64,000 bases of DNA from Liolophura sinensis (Eukaryota; Mollusca; Polyplacophora; Chitonida; Chitonidae): the NCBI RefSeq assembly GCF_032854445.1, contig NC_088295.1, positions 57,081,249-57,145,248 of the forward strand, in the 5' to 3' direction. Positions 10,705 to 23,158 of this stretch are shown piece after piece. Position numbers and translations under genes: made by a program. Every line of letters starts with the position of its first letter. Position 1 is the stretch's first letter. The notes below the pieces were generated by a model that saw nothing but the letters and a program-made list of their open reading frames with translations, was not told the DNA's origin and made no database searches.

Positions 10705-13700
10705 TACAGATCGTACGACGTGTGTTTTCTTTTTTTTTTTTTCTTTTGTACGTGTGGATGTGCACAGGTTGAATGTTTACCTTTATCTGTCACCATTTGG
10801 ACGCTGTTTGTCTGTCACCGGGGATATATCTTGGGAGAACACACCAAAATGCGCTACAATATGTGTATATACATGCACTGTACAGGTAGTGATCATATGT
10901 CCAGCCTTCATTCCCCCCTTTTTATGAGCAATGGATATGTGCTTTTAGTTTTTCTTGACTGAACTACTCAGGAAGACAGGGTCCAAAGGTTGTTCACTCA
11001 TCCCATCCAGTGTACGAATCGTAGTACCTGCTGTCTCCCTCACATACCCAGATGATGTGGTTATATACATGTCATTTTCAATGGCACATATTGGTCATAT
11101 TTTTTAATTCCTGTTAAGTTAGGGGATTGGCAATGCTTTCCATCATGGTGCAATTTGTTTTAATCACATACAGAAATATAAATAAATATATATATATATA
11201 CTGTTATATATATATATTGCAATTTTTTTCACACAAGAATATATACCCATTTTTAGAATATAATTATGAATTTCTTTTTAATTTATGAAAGTAGAGAATA
11301 GTATGCAATGTTTATTTTATGAAGCTTTGGTAGACTTTAGCATGGAAGTATTCGGCTTTTTTCTTTGTTGTTTATGTTGCCATCTTTTTTTCATAGGACC
11401 GTGTATATTTTTTGCAGTCTGGTGTAAGGTTATTTTTTTGTTTAGGTTGATGTGAATTTCTTTGTTATTTGTCTTGGTGGACAGATTTGATTTGTAGATA
11501 TTTGCTGTTTGGTGTGTACAGTTATCTTGAAGGTAAATGTAAATTTTGTTGTCTTCACTGACTTGAATTTTATTTTTTAGACTTATGTGGGAATGGATCA
11601 GAGGTTTCAACGAGAGGGTGTAGTTGGCAGTACAAGTGTTAATACTCATTTGTACTCCGTTTTCCATGTCATTATTTTATGTGCCCATCTCAATTCTTGC
11701 GTAAGTCATCATTCATTTGTATTATTTTCTTTCCTTTGTTGTTAGTATTAATTTTCTGTACATACATATACATGCTGTATTATTTCATGTCAAAGATTAG
11801 GCTAGTGGTATTTTACCTCAACAGTGACCTTTACAGGCTGTAAACATTTTTGGAGTTGCCTCCCTTTGGTAAAGTAGTATTACAAAGAGTCCAGTGTATT
11901 GCTTGCTATACATACTGTAAAGTAGCCTTGCTTTGTTTGCTCAGTTTAATGTGGACATACTTCTTTAGGTTTTATTTATGTTGAATATTCTTCATTGGTG
12001 GATGAAGTGTGTAGGTATTTATGTGTAAACAAACTCTTAACTTGCTCTTGAAACACCAAATGGCCGCCTTGTCATGATGCAAGCGCTTTACTTTGTAAGT
12101 ATTAGTGTAACGCTTTCCCCAGCTGTGGACCCAATTCCATCAGTATTTTTCGGTATATTACATTCCCTGAAGATTACTAGAACTGTACCCAGACGTGTTT
12201 TTACAGAGCTCCCTCTGTGTATGAAGAACTATTTTTATCCTGTGCTGAATTTCAGCTGTCAAACTGACCAGTTATATCCATATCATGTCATTGTACTAGC
12301 TGTAAAATAGCATTTTGTATGTGACCCTCAGCAAGCTGCACCTGTGAATGTTAGCTATGTCTGAATGCAAAGGCCAAGGGTTATTCCATAGAAAGTCTGG
12401 GGCTGCATGCACGTGTAGTTTCCATAGTGACCATTCTCATGTGAATTTATGCAATTTTTCAAAGATTGATCAATGAACGAGGTTATCCCTTCTATAAGCT
12501 GACATCTTTTCAGATAGCATGTTCATTAAACAAACCCAGGCGAAGTATCTTTATTTTTGTTTTCCTTTTTTTTTAAGGTCATGATGAAATGACAACATTT
12601 GCAGAAGTCTTATTCAAGGTTTTACCATCATTGGCACACATTAGTTTAAAGTTATTTGACTTGTGCGTTAGTATGTAAACCCACATCTACTCATGTTCTT
12701 AAACGTCTTGATAGTATGCTTTTAAGTGGCATCACATTTAAAGAAGTTTTTGGAATGGTTTTTAAAGATTCTTTTGTAATACATTTCCCATGATACACTA
12801 TAGTTCAAGGTGTCTTAAAAACAGCACTAAATGTTGTGATTTCTGTTGACTAGTGAACAGTGAAACACATAAAAACACCTACAGACAAACCATGCGCAGT
12901 GCAAGGATACATGTGTATACCCCAGATTCCCCATCTTTTCACCTGTAGAGAAGGTGTTTATTCTGTCATATTTTGACACTATTATTGGGTCTGGATTTAA
13001 CAAAATAACACTTTCCTCGAGGCTCTGAAGTTTGCCAATTCTGCCGATGATGTCCAATGTAGTCGTATCTCCATGTTCAGTAGTTTGGAGGAATAAATTG
13101 CATTTTCATGCAGCTTGCTTTTTCAATGTTTGAGGATTTAGGACAGCTAATGTATGTGCTGTAACCAACCCTCACCCTCCATGCCCTCTGAGACTCAGAC
13201 TTTATACAGTAAATTGTTCAGTAAATGTGCTTCTAGGGATATTTTTCTTGCCTTTCATAATGAACAGAGTTTTAACGTTTCAATTGCCATTGAAGTACTG
13301 CCAAATAGCATGACAAATCCAGTGAAGTGACAAAACCCCCGGAATTACTATAGATATATTTATATCTAAAATCACAAGCCAAGCCAGGTATAATCAGTGT
13401 TTATATGCCAGATTCACTGTCATGCCATTCTTCGTATGTTTGTATATTGCTCCCGCCCATTGCATGCATAAGTACCACTGCTGAACAATTGCTTTCTCTT
13501 TATTTTTTAAAACGTGTTAAATACACTGTACGTACAGCCATATTAATTTTCTACAGACATGTTGTAGGACAACTTTTTATGAATTTTTTACGTTTCTTTT
13601 TTTTTATGTTTTTTGTTTTTTTTTTAATCCTGCATCTCATTTCATCAATGAGTTATTTTTGACCAATGGCATGGGACACCCATATTTTAATGTTTACCAT

Positions 13701-15775
13701 CATAGTTTGCTATTTTCGGTTTTCTGAGAGATTCCTCCATATGCCGTTCATTTATGTGAATGATACTAAAGTCAAGTCAGCTTGGGAGGACATGTTGTGT
13801 CCAGAGGATTGCCATTGTCCAAAGCACATGTCTGTGTATAAAGTAAGAAAATGGGGTAAAGCATGTGACATCTGTGAGGTTTATGGATGACATAAGGCAA
13901 ACTGAAGCCTTTTATAAAGGGTTGGCCTGAGCGACTCACCCTGTGGAATGCCAACTTTGACCTTTAGTTTATGTTTTTTACAAATATGAAAGACCATGTT
14001 GTTAATATCTTCTGACAGTATTGAGTTTTAGAGGTCCATGTCTCTAGCATTCCTTGATATGATATAAAGGGGTATGAGCCATGTTTAGGCATTTTGTCCA
14101 GCTTGCATGTGTAATCTTTTTTTACACATTCTTTGGTGTTTGCTCCAAAGTTGTCTAAATAGTGAGAGGGATAAAGGTTTCATTGAGTCATCTCTTGGTG
14201 CATTGCCTGTCCTAGAGGTTTGTTGCTTGTCTAAAGGTTGCCTATTGTGCAGTTTTCTTGTCCATGCCATGATGTTAGCTGGCAGCAATGCCAACCTGTA
14301 AGGAATCATTGCCATGTAATTATTCAGTTCTCAAATGCAATTTTGTATTGTATCTCTGAATGTTTACAATGTAAATGAAGGCTCACAAGATAGTTGCAAA
14401 GAGATAATACTTATCCCAAAAAGGTGAAGTGCGTGAATGTTTCAGACGACATCTGTTGTACTTGTGTAAAGAGTGTAGATTGAATATGACCGCACTGTGA
14501 TTTGTTAACAGATGTCGAATTGTTCTGAACAGGGCAGTGATTGGATGGTTGTAGCAGAACTAGGTACAGGTGTATGGCAAACCCTTCATGACAGTTTATC
14601 ACAGCTGCTGTGTGCAAAACAAAATTTTACTTTCCTTCAACAACTATTGTTTTGCAGAGATAAACAGTTTGTCCACAGTACATTCTTCTTAGATGTGTTG
14701 ATTATGGCACTGGGCTCTTTATGTGTATGCATGCTATGATGTGTATTGCTAGTGTTGAATTGATTGTTGGTCTTAAAGGTTGATGCCCAATCTAATTCAG
14801 CTCATTTTGCCACAGAGTGACATTGCAGGCCATGGTAAACTGTGGTGAAGTTCATGTATGATGCTGTCATCTTGGAAAATCATTTTGCGTGTGGAAGAGT
14901 GTGTGTATGGGTTTTCTAACAAACTCTCCAAAAATTCTGGCTTGTAAGAATCACCTAATACAGTTTATCATTAAAACTGTGTCCAGGATATATGTAAGAA
15001 CCAAACACAGTTACACAGTTGTGTATCTTTATAATTGAAGTTTTTGGGGGTTTTTAATTTTTGTTTTTTTTTTCTTTTCATTATTTTCAAAATGGAATAT
15101 TTATTCCACCGCCAAACCTGTAAGAGTGCAGCGCCCTACAAAATAAGGGAGAGAACTCTTAGAGGTTTACAGTTGGCAGGACCAACCCCAAAAGTGTGTT
15201 TTCGCTAAACATCCATAATCATCATCATCATCATTATCGTCATCATCATCACCCATTTTCACATACCATTAATTTACTGTGTTTGTCCATGATGTTTCTT
15301 GTGTTACTGTTACAGTGGGGAATTTGTCAATGTTACACAACTTTATCCCTCTCCTGCAATTTGGATGTCCTAGGGCAGATTCAGCTATATGTACATCTCA
15401 GTCAAAATTTCAAAGTTGAGCATAACACTTAAATTTAAAATCGCAACAGATTTGCCTTTATTTAACACTGGGTTTTTGTACCCATTTTCAGCTTGTCATA
15501 TGTCAACATATAAGAGTAAGAATGGGCTTTCATTGTTTGAGTGATTAGTTAAAACCAGTGTTATAGAATCTGACCCTGTGACAGGATCTGAGATCACAGT
15601 ACCCAAGTTCTGTGAGGCAACAAAGTATCCATGATCTTCCTTGGTGCAGTGTGGACCTTGACCAAATGTCAAATTACAGGTAGGTCAGATCCGGCTCTCC
15701 AGCAGTGAGTGCAGCTGCGCGAGTAGTACACTTAAAACATTGCAACATTATGGCAGAGAATTACAGTGGTGATGA

Positions 15776-15990
15776 CCTTAACCACTTGGGACTAAAGTTT
15801 CTGTTACTCAGTCAGTTGGTACCAGGTTGCGGTTGCTCAGCTTTGGCATTTTACGCAGCCACTTGGGGACCGATTTGCAATTACTCAGGCACTTGGGAAC
15901 AAGGTTTTTGTTACTCTGCCACTTGGGACCGATTTGCAATTAACCAGCAACTTGGGACTGGTTTGGTATTACTTGGCCATTTGGTACTGG
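15776..15990 (+). repeat. Degenerate tandem repeat around cacttgggac
   Basis: About six imperfect units of roughly 37-39 bp share the pattern acttgggac-gatttgcaattactcag. They sit directly upstream of a dinucleotide tract. Confidence 0.6.
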
Positions 15991-16019
15991 GTGGGGAAGA
16001 TTCCACATTGTTAACTTAT

Positions 16020-16042
16020 TGTGTGTGTGTGTAATATATATA

Positions 16043-16085
<43 letters not shown>

Positions 16086-16120
16086 ACACACACACATATA
16101 TGTATATACATGTATATATA
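16020..16120. repeat. (GT)n-(TA)n-(CA)n compound microsatellite
   Basis: GT repeats, then TA repeats, then CA repeats form a self-complementary block able to extrude as a hairpin. Confidence 0.9.
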
Positions 16121-16143
16121 TCCCATTGGTACTTATGATATGC

Positions 16144-16353
16144 CATTTGTCAGTCACACCTGTAAAAATTGTGGTTCGCTCTTTTGATTCGGTGTTGTCC
16201 AAACTTGAAACCATTCTAGATGCTGACTTTTCCCAGCAATATCTTCATATGTGTCATTTTCCAGCCGGCATCAACAGTGGGATGAGTGCAAAATCCCATT
16301 TTGGCACTCCTTTCTTCAGGATGCATGAGGTGTTCTGGATACCTGGTGATATA
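16144..16353 (+). repeat. Dispersed repeat R, copy 1
   Basis: About 205 bp starting catttgtcagtcacacctgt and ending near ctggatacctggtgatata. It matches 24064-24268 with scattered small indels. No coding capacity or known family is recognised. Confidence 0.8.
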
Positions 16354-18105
16354 AAATTTAGCAGCTTTACAATCCCATTTGTTATTTTTAACCGACAAAC
16401 TATGTGCTTTTCTCGAGTAAATTAGTTTCACCGTTTCTTCATATAATAAGGCGCAGTGGACCATTGACATGATGCACCATCTGTGCATCCTTCATCTAGC
16501 AGAAGTCTGCGAAGAGACAGTTTCATACAAAAGACATGATGTAATGCTATGTAGTGAATCAAACCAATTTTCTGTGTTAGAAATCATAGATGACTTTAGT
16601 CAGTTTGGAAACACTCTCTATGAAGATCCTGAGGATTCGTCTGTGTTGAATATGATGTTAAACCCCACTCACTCACTTGAAAGATTCAATCTCACTCACT
16701 CTCTTCCCCCACCCACCCCCCCCCCCCCCACCCCCACAAAAAAAAACAACAAAAAGTGCTGCATAGTCAAACAACTTTGATTCTGGTTTACAATTTACTG
16801 ATTTATACACTAATATGGTTGGTTGGGTTGTTCTGAGTAATTGGAGCCAGTCTTGCCTGTGTATAAGTAATGTAGCAGCTCACTATAGCCGATAAGTAAG
16901 GATGTGGAGTTCATAATTTGATTGATCACTTTTCAGTGTAGCTGTGTCACACATACATGAACTAGAAAGCTTAACATTTTCCCAGTTTTCAATATTTTCC
17001 ATGTAGAATGGTTATAAGTATGACCACTAAATATGTCTTTCATTTGCAAGCACAGCTCTAAGCAGGATGTTTGATATTGCTTCAAGTTGGACAATTTTTT
17101 TGGCTTTCCTGTAAATATGTACATAGCTACTTGTGACCTGTTTTAGCCTGCCTCTTATAATTGTGTTTGCCCAAATGTGTTTTGGTTGTGCTCACTCGTC
17201 CATTTCTCTGTCCATGTGAACATCTATATATGTGTATATATATATAGTGAAAAGTTGAAAATACATTATTTTTTTTCCCTTTTTTGTTTTTTTTTATAAT
17301 AGAAATCAATCACTTGTGTATGTCACATCATTTTTCTGCGACTGTTTTTTGCTTATTACTGATACTGATACGCTTCTGATTATTAGATTGTTTCTTTTTG
17401 TGTGTTGACGATCGTTAATGAGTTTTAGATTGTGTGTTTTCATTGGTCATTTTCATTTTTTTTTTTCCCCTCATGGAAAAATGAAATCACACCCGTTGCC
17501 AATTCATGATTTTACAGTTCCTGTGTAATGAATGCTCTCTTTTATTTTTAATATCTATTTTTTTACATCTAAATTTTTAAACTTTTATCTTAACCGTACA
17601 ACTGTTTTAAGTTCGGTTTTCAAATTCAAAAATCGTCTATCTCATTATATAGTGGTTTCTTTTCTTTAGAATTTCGAGACTTTCACCGTAGCTAGATAGT
17701 CACTGGTTTATACTCACAAATACATGAGGTTTTAGGTGGTTGTTGCTTTATGTTTGAGACTACCAGTATCACAGGTACACTTCTGCATTATTGAGCATTT
17801 TGATATTGTCGGACTGGCTAATTATTCATACATTTCTCACCTATTCTTGATGCTGGGTTACGAAACAAGTACATTGTACGTCAGTCTGAAATAGCCACTG
17901 CTTCCCAGTCAGTGGCTTTATCCTTTTTCGTGTGATTTTAATCACTCCGTCAGACGTATGTATTTATGCCAGTGAAGCACACAAATAATATTATTTGACT
18001 GATATCTGTCTGACTTTATAGCAGTGAAATAGTTGCTTACTGGGCTGTGTATATATATATTGGTGTTAGCAGTTTTAAGGACGAGCATTTATTGTTGTGT
18101 TCTCA

Positions 18106-18376
18106 TCCATGTGTGTTATCGCATAGGGGTTTTATTACCTATTTGTGTTATCACCCATGTGTGTTATCACTTTAGGGGTGTTGTCACCCATTTGTGTTAT
18201 CACTTATTTGTGTTATCTCTGAGGTGTTATCAGCCATTTGTGTTATCACGTAGAAGTGCTATCACCCATTTGTGTTATCACTTGGGGGTTTTATCACCTA
18301 TTTGTGTTATCACTTAGAGATGTTATCACCCATTTTTGTTATCGCTTGTTGGTGTTATCACCCATGTGTGTTATCA
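18106..18376 (+). repeat. Minisatellite, gtgttatcaccca type
   Basis: Imperfect tandem units built from gtgttatcac plus a variable 7-9-base spacer, paired into units of about 37 bp. Open frames across it (such as 18033-18317) are a by-product of the periodicity. Confidence 0.85.
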
Positions 18377-18817
18377 TCATAGATTGGCATCGGATGAGAG
18401 TTCATTTATCCACTACCATGTGTCATCATTTACATCATGTGATCAGTTGGCGCATTTTTTCATCACATTGCTACATCATACGATATATCTATATAAAAAT
18501 TATCACCCTCAAGTTTTCTCATTGACAAAAAGAAAAGCAAATTGTTATATACATGTAAGTTTCATATTTCCTGTGCGAAGATACGGTATTCTTAATGAGT
18601 TATGATCTAAACCATTCACATCCTATGCTTTTACAGTGTCTTTTTTATAGAGTAAGGATAATAAATAAAAAAAAAATACTTTCAAATTCCGTCTAAACAG
18701 ACCTACTGCATCTTGTTGTTCTTCATTAGCATATATGTTACTCTCAGATGTTTTAGCGTTCATATAATTGGTGTCTGTGGTAATTTTTTTTTGTTTTGTT
18801 TTGCCAGTTTGATTGAT

Positions 18818-18903
18818 TTATTCGTTTGATTGGAGTTCTGCGTCGTGCTTAAGAATATTTGACTTATATCATGGTGACCAGTATTATGGGGGAAGCAGAC
18901 CAG
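18818..18903 (-). repeat. SINE fragment, reverse orientation
   Basis: A degenerate copy of the 3' end of the SINE (cgtgcttaagaatatttgac and accagtattatgggggaa), truncated after about 85 bp. Confidence 0.65.
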
Positions 18904-19089
18904 GGGTAGTTTGTGTTTGAATCTGTGCCAACTATTTTTTTTGTCAAGCTTGTCTCAAATTTCATCCAAATCCATCCATAACATTTTCAAACAGGCATAT
19001 AAACGTTGGGAAAAACATGACCTCCCTTGGCAGAGGCAAATAATTCTGTGGTGTTGATTTGGGGCTGGTTTTAATTTTAAGCAGTGTTG

Positions 19090-20200
19090 CGATATGCACC
19101 TGGAAATGGTGGGCCTGCTGGTGACCGGTTCATTGGCTTTGCTGCTCTCTTTTCTGGGAAAGTTTCATGGTAAACACCTAGAAATGGTGGGCCTGCTGGT
19201 GACCGGTTCATTGGCTTTGCTGCTCCCTTTTCTGGGAAAGTTTCACGGTAAACACCTAGAAATGGTGGGCCTGCTGGTGACTGGTTCATTGGCTTTGCTG
19301 CTCCCTTTTCTGGGAAAGTTTCACGGTAAACACCTGGAAATGGTAGGCCTGCTGGTGACCAGTTCATTGGCTTTGCTGCTCCCTTTTCTGGGAAAGTTTC
19401 ACGGTAAACACCTGGAAATGGTAGGCCTACTCGTGACTGCTTCGGGTAGATTTCCCGCCCCATTTCGTGGGAAATGTTCGTGCTAAACACTGGAAATGGT
19501 GGGCCTACTCGTGACTGCTTCAGGTAGATTTCCTGCCCCATTTCGTGGGAAATGTTTGTGCTAAACACTGGAAATGGTAGGCCTACTCGTGATTGCTTCA
19601 GGTAGATTTCCTGCCCCATTTCGTGGGAAATGTTTGTGCTAAACACTGGAAATGGTAGGCCTACTCGTGATTGCTTCAGGTAGATTTCCTGCCCCATTTC
19701 ATGGGAAATGTTTGTGCTAAACACTGGAAATGGTAGGCCTACTCGTGATTGCTTCAGGTAGATTTCCCGCCCCATTTCGTGGGAAATGCTAAACACTGGA
19801 AATGGTAGGCCCACTGGTGACTGCTTCAGGTAGATTTTCCGCCTCATTTCGTGCGAAATGCTAAACACTGGAAATGGTAGGCCTACTGGTGACTGCTTCA
19901 GGTAGATTTCCCGCCCCATTTCGTGGGAAATGTTTGTGCTAAAAACCTAGAAATGGTAGGCCTACTGGTGACTGCTTCAGGTAGATTTCCCGCCCCATTT
20001 CGTGGGAAATGCTAAACACTGGAAATGGTAGGCCTACTGGTGACTGCTTCAGGTAGATTTCCCGCCCCATTTCGTGGGAAGTGCTAAACAATGGAAATGG
20101 CAGGCCTACTGGTGACTGCTTCAGGTAGATTTCCCGCCCCATTTCGTGCGAAATGCTAAACACTGAAAATGGTAGGCCTACTGTTGACTTTATACAGCTT
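19090..20200. repeat. Satellite array I: 78-bp and 72-bp monomers
   Basis: Monomers start with ctggaaatggtgggcctg-like sequence at 19100, 19178, 19256, 19334, 19412, 19490, 19568, 19646 and 19724, exactly 78 bp apart, then shift to 72 bp (19796, 19868). Two subtypes exist: a left one with tcattggctttgctgctc and a right one with cttcaggtagatttcc. Because 78 and 72 are multiples of three, both strands stay open (19077-19919 minus, 19094-19486 plus). The encoded repeats look like satellite translation, not a protein. Confidence 0.95.
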
Positions 20201-21340
20201 TGTTGCTGCATTCCTTGGCAAAGGTTCGTATTAAACACCTAGTAACAATAGGCCTAATGGTGAGTCAATATGGCTTCATCGTTACCTTTCCCGAGAAAGG
20301 CTCGAATTAAACACCTATAAATGGTTGGCCTATTGGCGACTTCATGCGGCCCTGTCGTTTCCTTACCTTGGTAAGGTTCGTATTAAACACCTAGGAACAA
20401 TAGGCCTAATGGTAAGTCAATATGGTTTTATCGTTACCTTTCCCGAGAAAGGTTCGAATTAAACACCTATAAATGGTTGGCCTATTGGCGACTTCATGCG
20501 ACCTTGTCGTTTCCTTACCTTGGCAAGGTTCGTATTAAACACCTAGGAACGATAGGCCTAATGGTGAGTCAATATGGCTTTATCATTACCTTTCCCGAGA
20601 AAGGTTTGAATTAAACACCTATAAATGGTTGGCCTATTGGCGACTTCATGCGGCCTTGTCGTTTCCTTACCTTGGCAAGGTTCGTATTAAACACCTAGGA
20701 ACGATAGGCCTAATGGTAAGTCAATATGGCTTTATCATTACCTTTCCCGAGTAAGGTTCGAATTAAACACCTATAAATGGTTGGCCTATTGGCGACTTCA
20801 TGCGGCCTTGTCGTTTCCTTACCTTGGTAAGGTTCGTATTAAACACCTAGGAACGATAGGCCTAATGGTGAGTCAATATGGCTTTATCGTTACCTTTCCC
20901 GAGAAAGGTTCGAATTAAACACCTATAAATGGTCGGCCTATTGGCGACTTCATGCGGCCCTGTCGTTTCCTTACCTTGGCAAGGTTCGTATTAAACACCT
21001 ATTAACGATAGGCCTAATGGTGACTGAATATGGCTTTATCGTTTCCTTTTCTGAGAAAGATTCGAACTAAACACCTAAAAATGGTAGGCCTACTGGTGAC
21101 TTTATGAGACCTTGTCGCTTCCTTGCCTTGGCAAGTTTCGTATTAAACATCTAGAAACGATAGGCCTAATAGTGACTGAATATGGCTTTATCGTTTCCTT
21201 TTCTGAGAAAGATTCGAACTAAACACCTAAAAATGGTAGGCCTACTGATGACTTTATGAGACCTTGTCGCTTCCTTGCCTTGGCAAGTTTCGTATTAAAC
21301 ATCTACAAACAATAGGCCTACTGGTGACTTTATATGGCTT
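20200..21340. repeat. Satellite array II: 152-bp dimers of the same monomer
   Basis: The landmark cctaggaac recurs at 20391, 20543, 20695, 20847 and 20999, exactly 152 bp apart. Each dimer has two roughly 76-bp halves sharing ttaaacaccta and ggcctaatgg. A tail of two looser units follows to about 21340. Each half carries a short inverted repeat such as ccttacc/ggtaagg. Confidence 0.95.
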
Positions 21341-21545
21341 CGTCGCTTCATTCCCTTTCTGTTTTAGGTTAGTTCTAATGATCTAGAAATGGCCAGCTTA
21401 CTCGCGATTTCCTCATGCGGCTAGGTTTTCTGGGTGAGTTGTACTACTCCCGACTTAAGGGCCTTAAAATGTTATAGGCCTACTCGTGCCTGCTTTCTGC
21501 AGGTATGTTTACCCTAAAGACCTCAAAATCGCAGGCCTGACATCA
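21340..21545. repeat. Degenerate satellite edge
   Basis: Decayed monomers with aatgatctagaaatggcc and ataggcctactcgtgcct mark the end of the array. Part of this (21396-21447) reappears inside the neighbouring SINE. Confidence 0.7.
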
Positions 21546-21597
21546 CTTTTAGCATTGTTACATTTTTAACATTTTTATAACATTTTTACATTAACTT

Positions 21598-21924
21598 TAT
21601 TTATTTTTTTTCATTGGTGTTTTACGCCGTACTCAAGAATATTTCACTTAAACGACGGCGGCCAGCATTATTGCGAGAGGAAACCGGTCAGAGCCCAGGA
21701 GAAACCCACGACCATCCACAGGTTGCAGGCAGACCTTCCCACGTGATTTCTCGTGATTTCCTCGTGCGGCTAGGTTTTCTGGGTTTACTGGGTGAGTTGT
21801 ACTACTATTACGTACTGTCGGAGAGGAAACCAGCATGAGCTGGACTCACAGCGACCGCTTCATTGAGAGGCTTCTGGGCCATTGCGCCGCGTGGGCGTGC
21901 TAACCGTCTCGGCCACCAGAAGCG
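21598..21924 (-). repeat. Near full-length SINE with a satellite-edge insert
   Basis: Runs from the (TTTA)n tail at the left to the tRNA-like head (gtgctaaccgtctcggccac) at the right. It contains about 60 extra bases at 21747-21807 that match the satellite edge at 21396-21447. Confidence 0.8.
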
Positions 21925-23089
21925 AATTAAAACAGAATATATTTTGAATATATACGAAAGTGTTGTTTATTAGTCAAGTTCAATGCCCAACCACCAAATG
22001 TTACACACGTTCATGTCACCATGCAACAAGTCTATGTGACCGTTCACCAAGTATCGATGTTAAGTATCTTATACGATCGATGTTAAGTCTTATCGATGTT
22101 AAGTTATGAAGGTGACAAGATCGATGAATATGATGAAAGAGACGCTCTTTGAGGTTCTGCAGATACATTGTCACGCTGAACCACATGTTAGTAATGCCCC
22201 ATCAAAGTTCCTGTGTAAAAGAGGGGAGGATAAAATTGTTCTTACGTACAAGTTTAAGCTACCTTTCCTTAAGTCAAGTTCACACGGTGCAGTATAGTTC
22301 ATAGTATCAACTCGTCGATCTCGACTGGTTTAGCGAAAACAGGACAAGCCATATTGCGTAAACCACGTTCACACATTGCAATTTGTCGAATTCTACAAAT
22401 TGTATGAAATAACGTTAGTCTGGTACATGTCTGATCCGACAAATCGGACAGTTAGAACGCGGCTTTACAAAGCTAATACATAAAGACACCTAATCTGTAA
22501 TGCGTATTTCTTCGTTTTCAGGCCGTGTATAATGAAAACAAATAATCTGTCAACATTAACAGAAAGTCTGTTGTCTCAGTGATTGTACAATACGTTCTGT
22601 TACTGTAACTTAATATTCTGTTGTGTTCATCATAATGCTCTTTAAGTGTAATAGAATCTTTATATTGACCTTATAGAATATGTGTGTTACATAACAGAAT
22701 AACCCGCTACAATGCTGTTAAATTTAACAGATTATTTTTTGAAGAGTGCAAAACCTCAGCAGCTTTGATTGGGTGAGTATAAAAACAGTTCTGTCCTCGC
22801 CACGTGTGACAGACTTGAAAAGTATGAGCGTCATTTCTACATGTTCATGTGTAACATGCGTGATTGGGTGAAATCTAGCTGAGATATACACAAACTGTAC
22901 TGCATGAAAACATTAACATACTGCATGCACCAATGAAGTCGGCTTATGGTACATCTTAAGTCAGAGTTTAACAGATGGAGCTAAAGATAGTAAATGGTGC
23001 CTTGCCTGAAAAAAACAAAAAACTATGCGGTTTCATGGCGTAAACATGTCATCCTCTCTGGAGAGAACGTGTTTTCATAAACCGGAAGT

Positions 23090-23158
23090 TCACACTTTCG
23101 CCGTTTCGGCTGGCGTCTCCACAATAACTGTGTCTTCTGGTTTCTTCACAATGGTTGC
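23090..23158 (-). CDS. iGluR-like gene, exon 7 (cytoplasmic tail and stop)
   Basis: Acceptor gttttag. It encodes 22 residues, ATIVKKPEDTVIVETPAETA then KV, and TGA at 23092-23090. The same exon is intact at 46650-46718 (KTVVKKPEEAVIVETPAETA), and this conservation shows the exon is real. Confidence 0.8.
   Translation of the reverse strand, partial: ATIVKKPEDTVIVETPAETAKV

Larger units (their letters stand above)
10705..18000 (+). other. RhoGAP 3' UTR followed by intergenic DNA; no gene recognised
   Basis: After the RhoGAP stop the sequence is T-rich and AT-rich with no conserved ORF. AATAAA at 11181-11186 is a possible poly(A) signal and another occurs near 13096. The true 3' end cannot be fixed here. 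The stretch also holds poly-T runs, a C-run near 16705-16730 and several small open frames that look like chance. Confidence 0.5.

Noticed and set aside
18033-18525. Open frame rich in CYH and FVLS repeats
   Set aside because: Translation of the 37-bp minisatellite; no initiation context or splice structure.
19077-19919. Long open frame of 280 codons on the minus strand
   Set aside because: It lies wholly in the satellite with 78- and 72-bp units, both multiples of three, so the frame stays open by periodicity. The opposite strand is open too, and no protein family fits.
19085-21340. Hammerhead-ribozyme satellite
   Set aside because: A ctgatga string occurs once (near 21244) but most units read ctggtga, and the required GAAA and cleavage-site elements are not in the right order.
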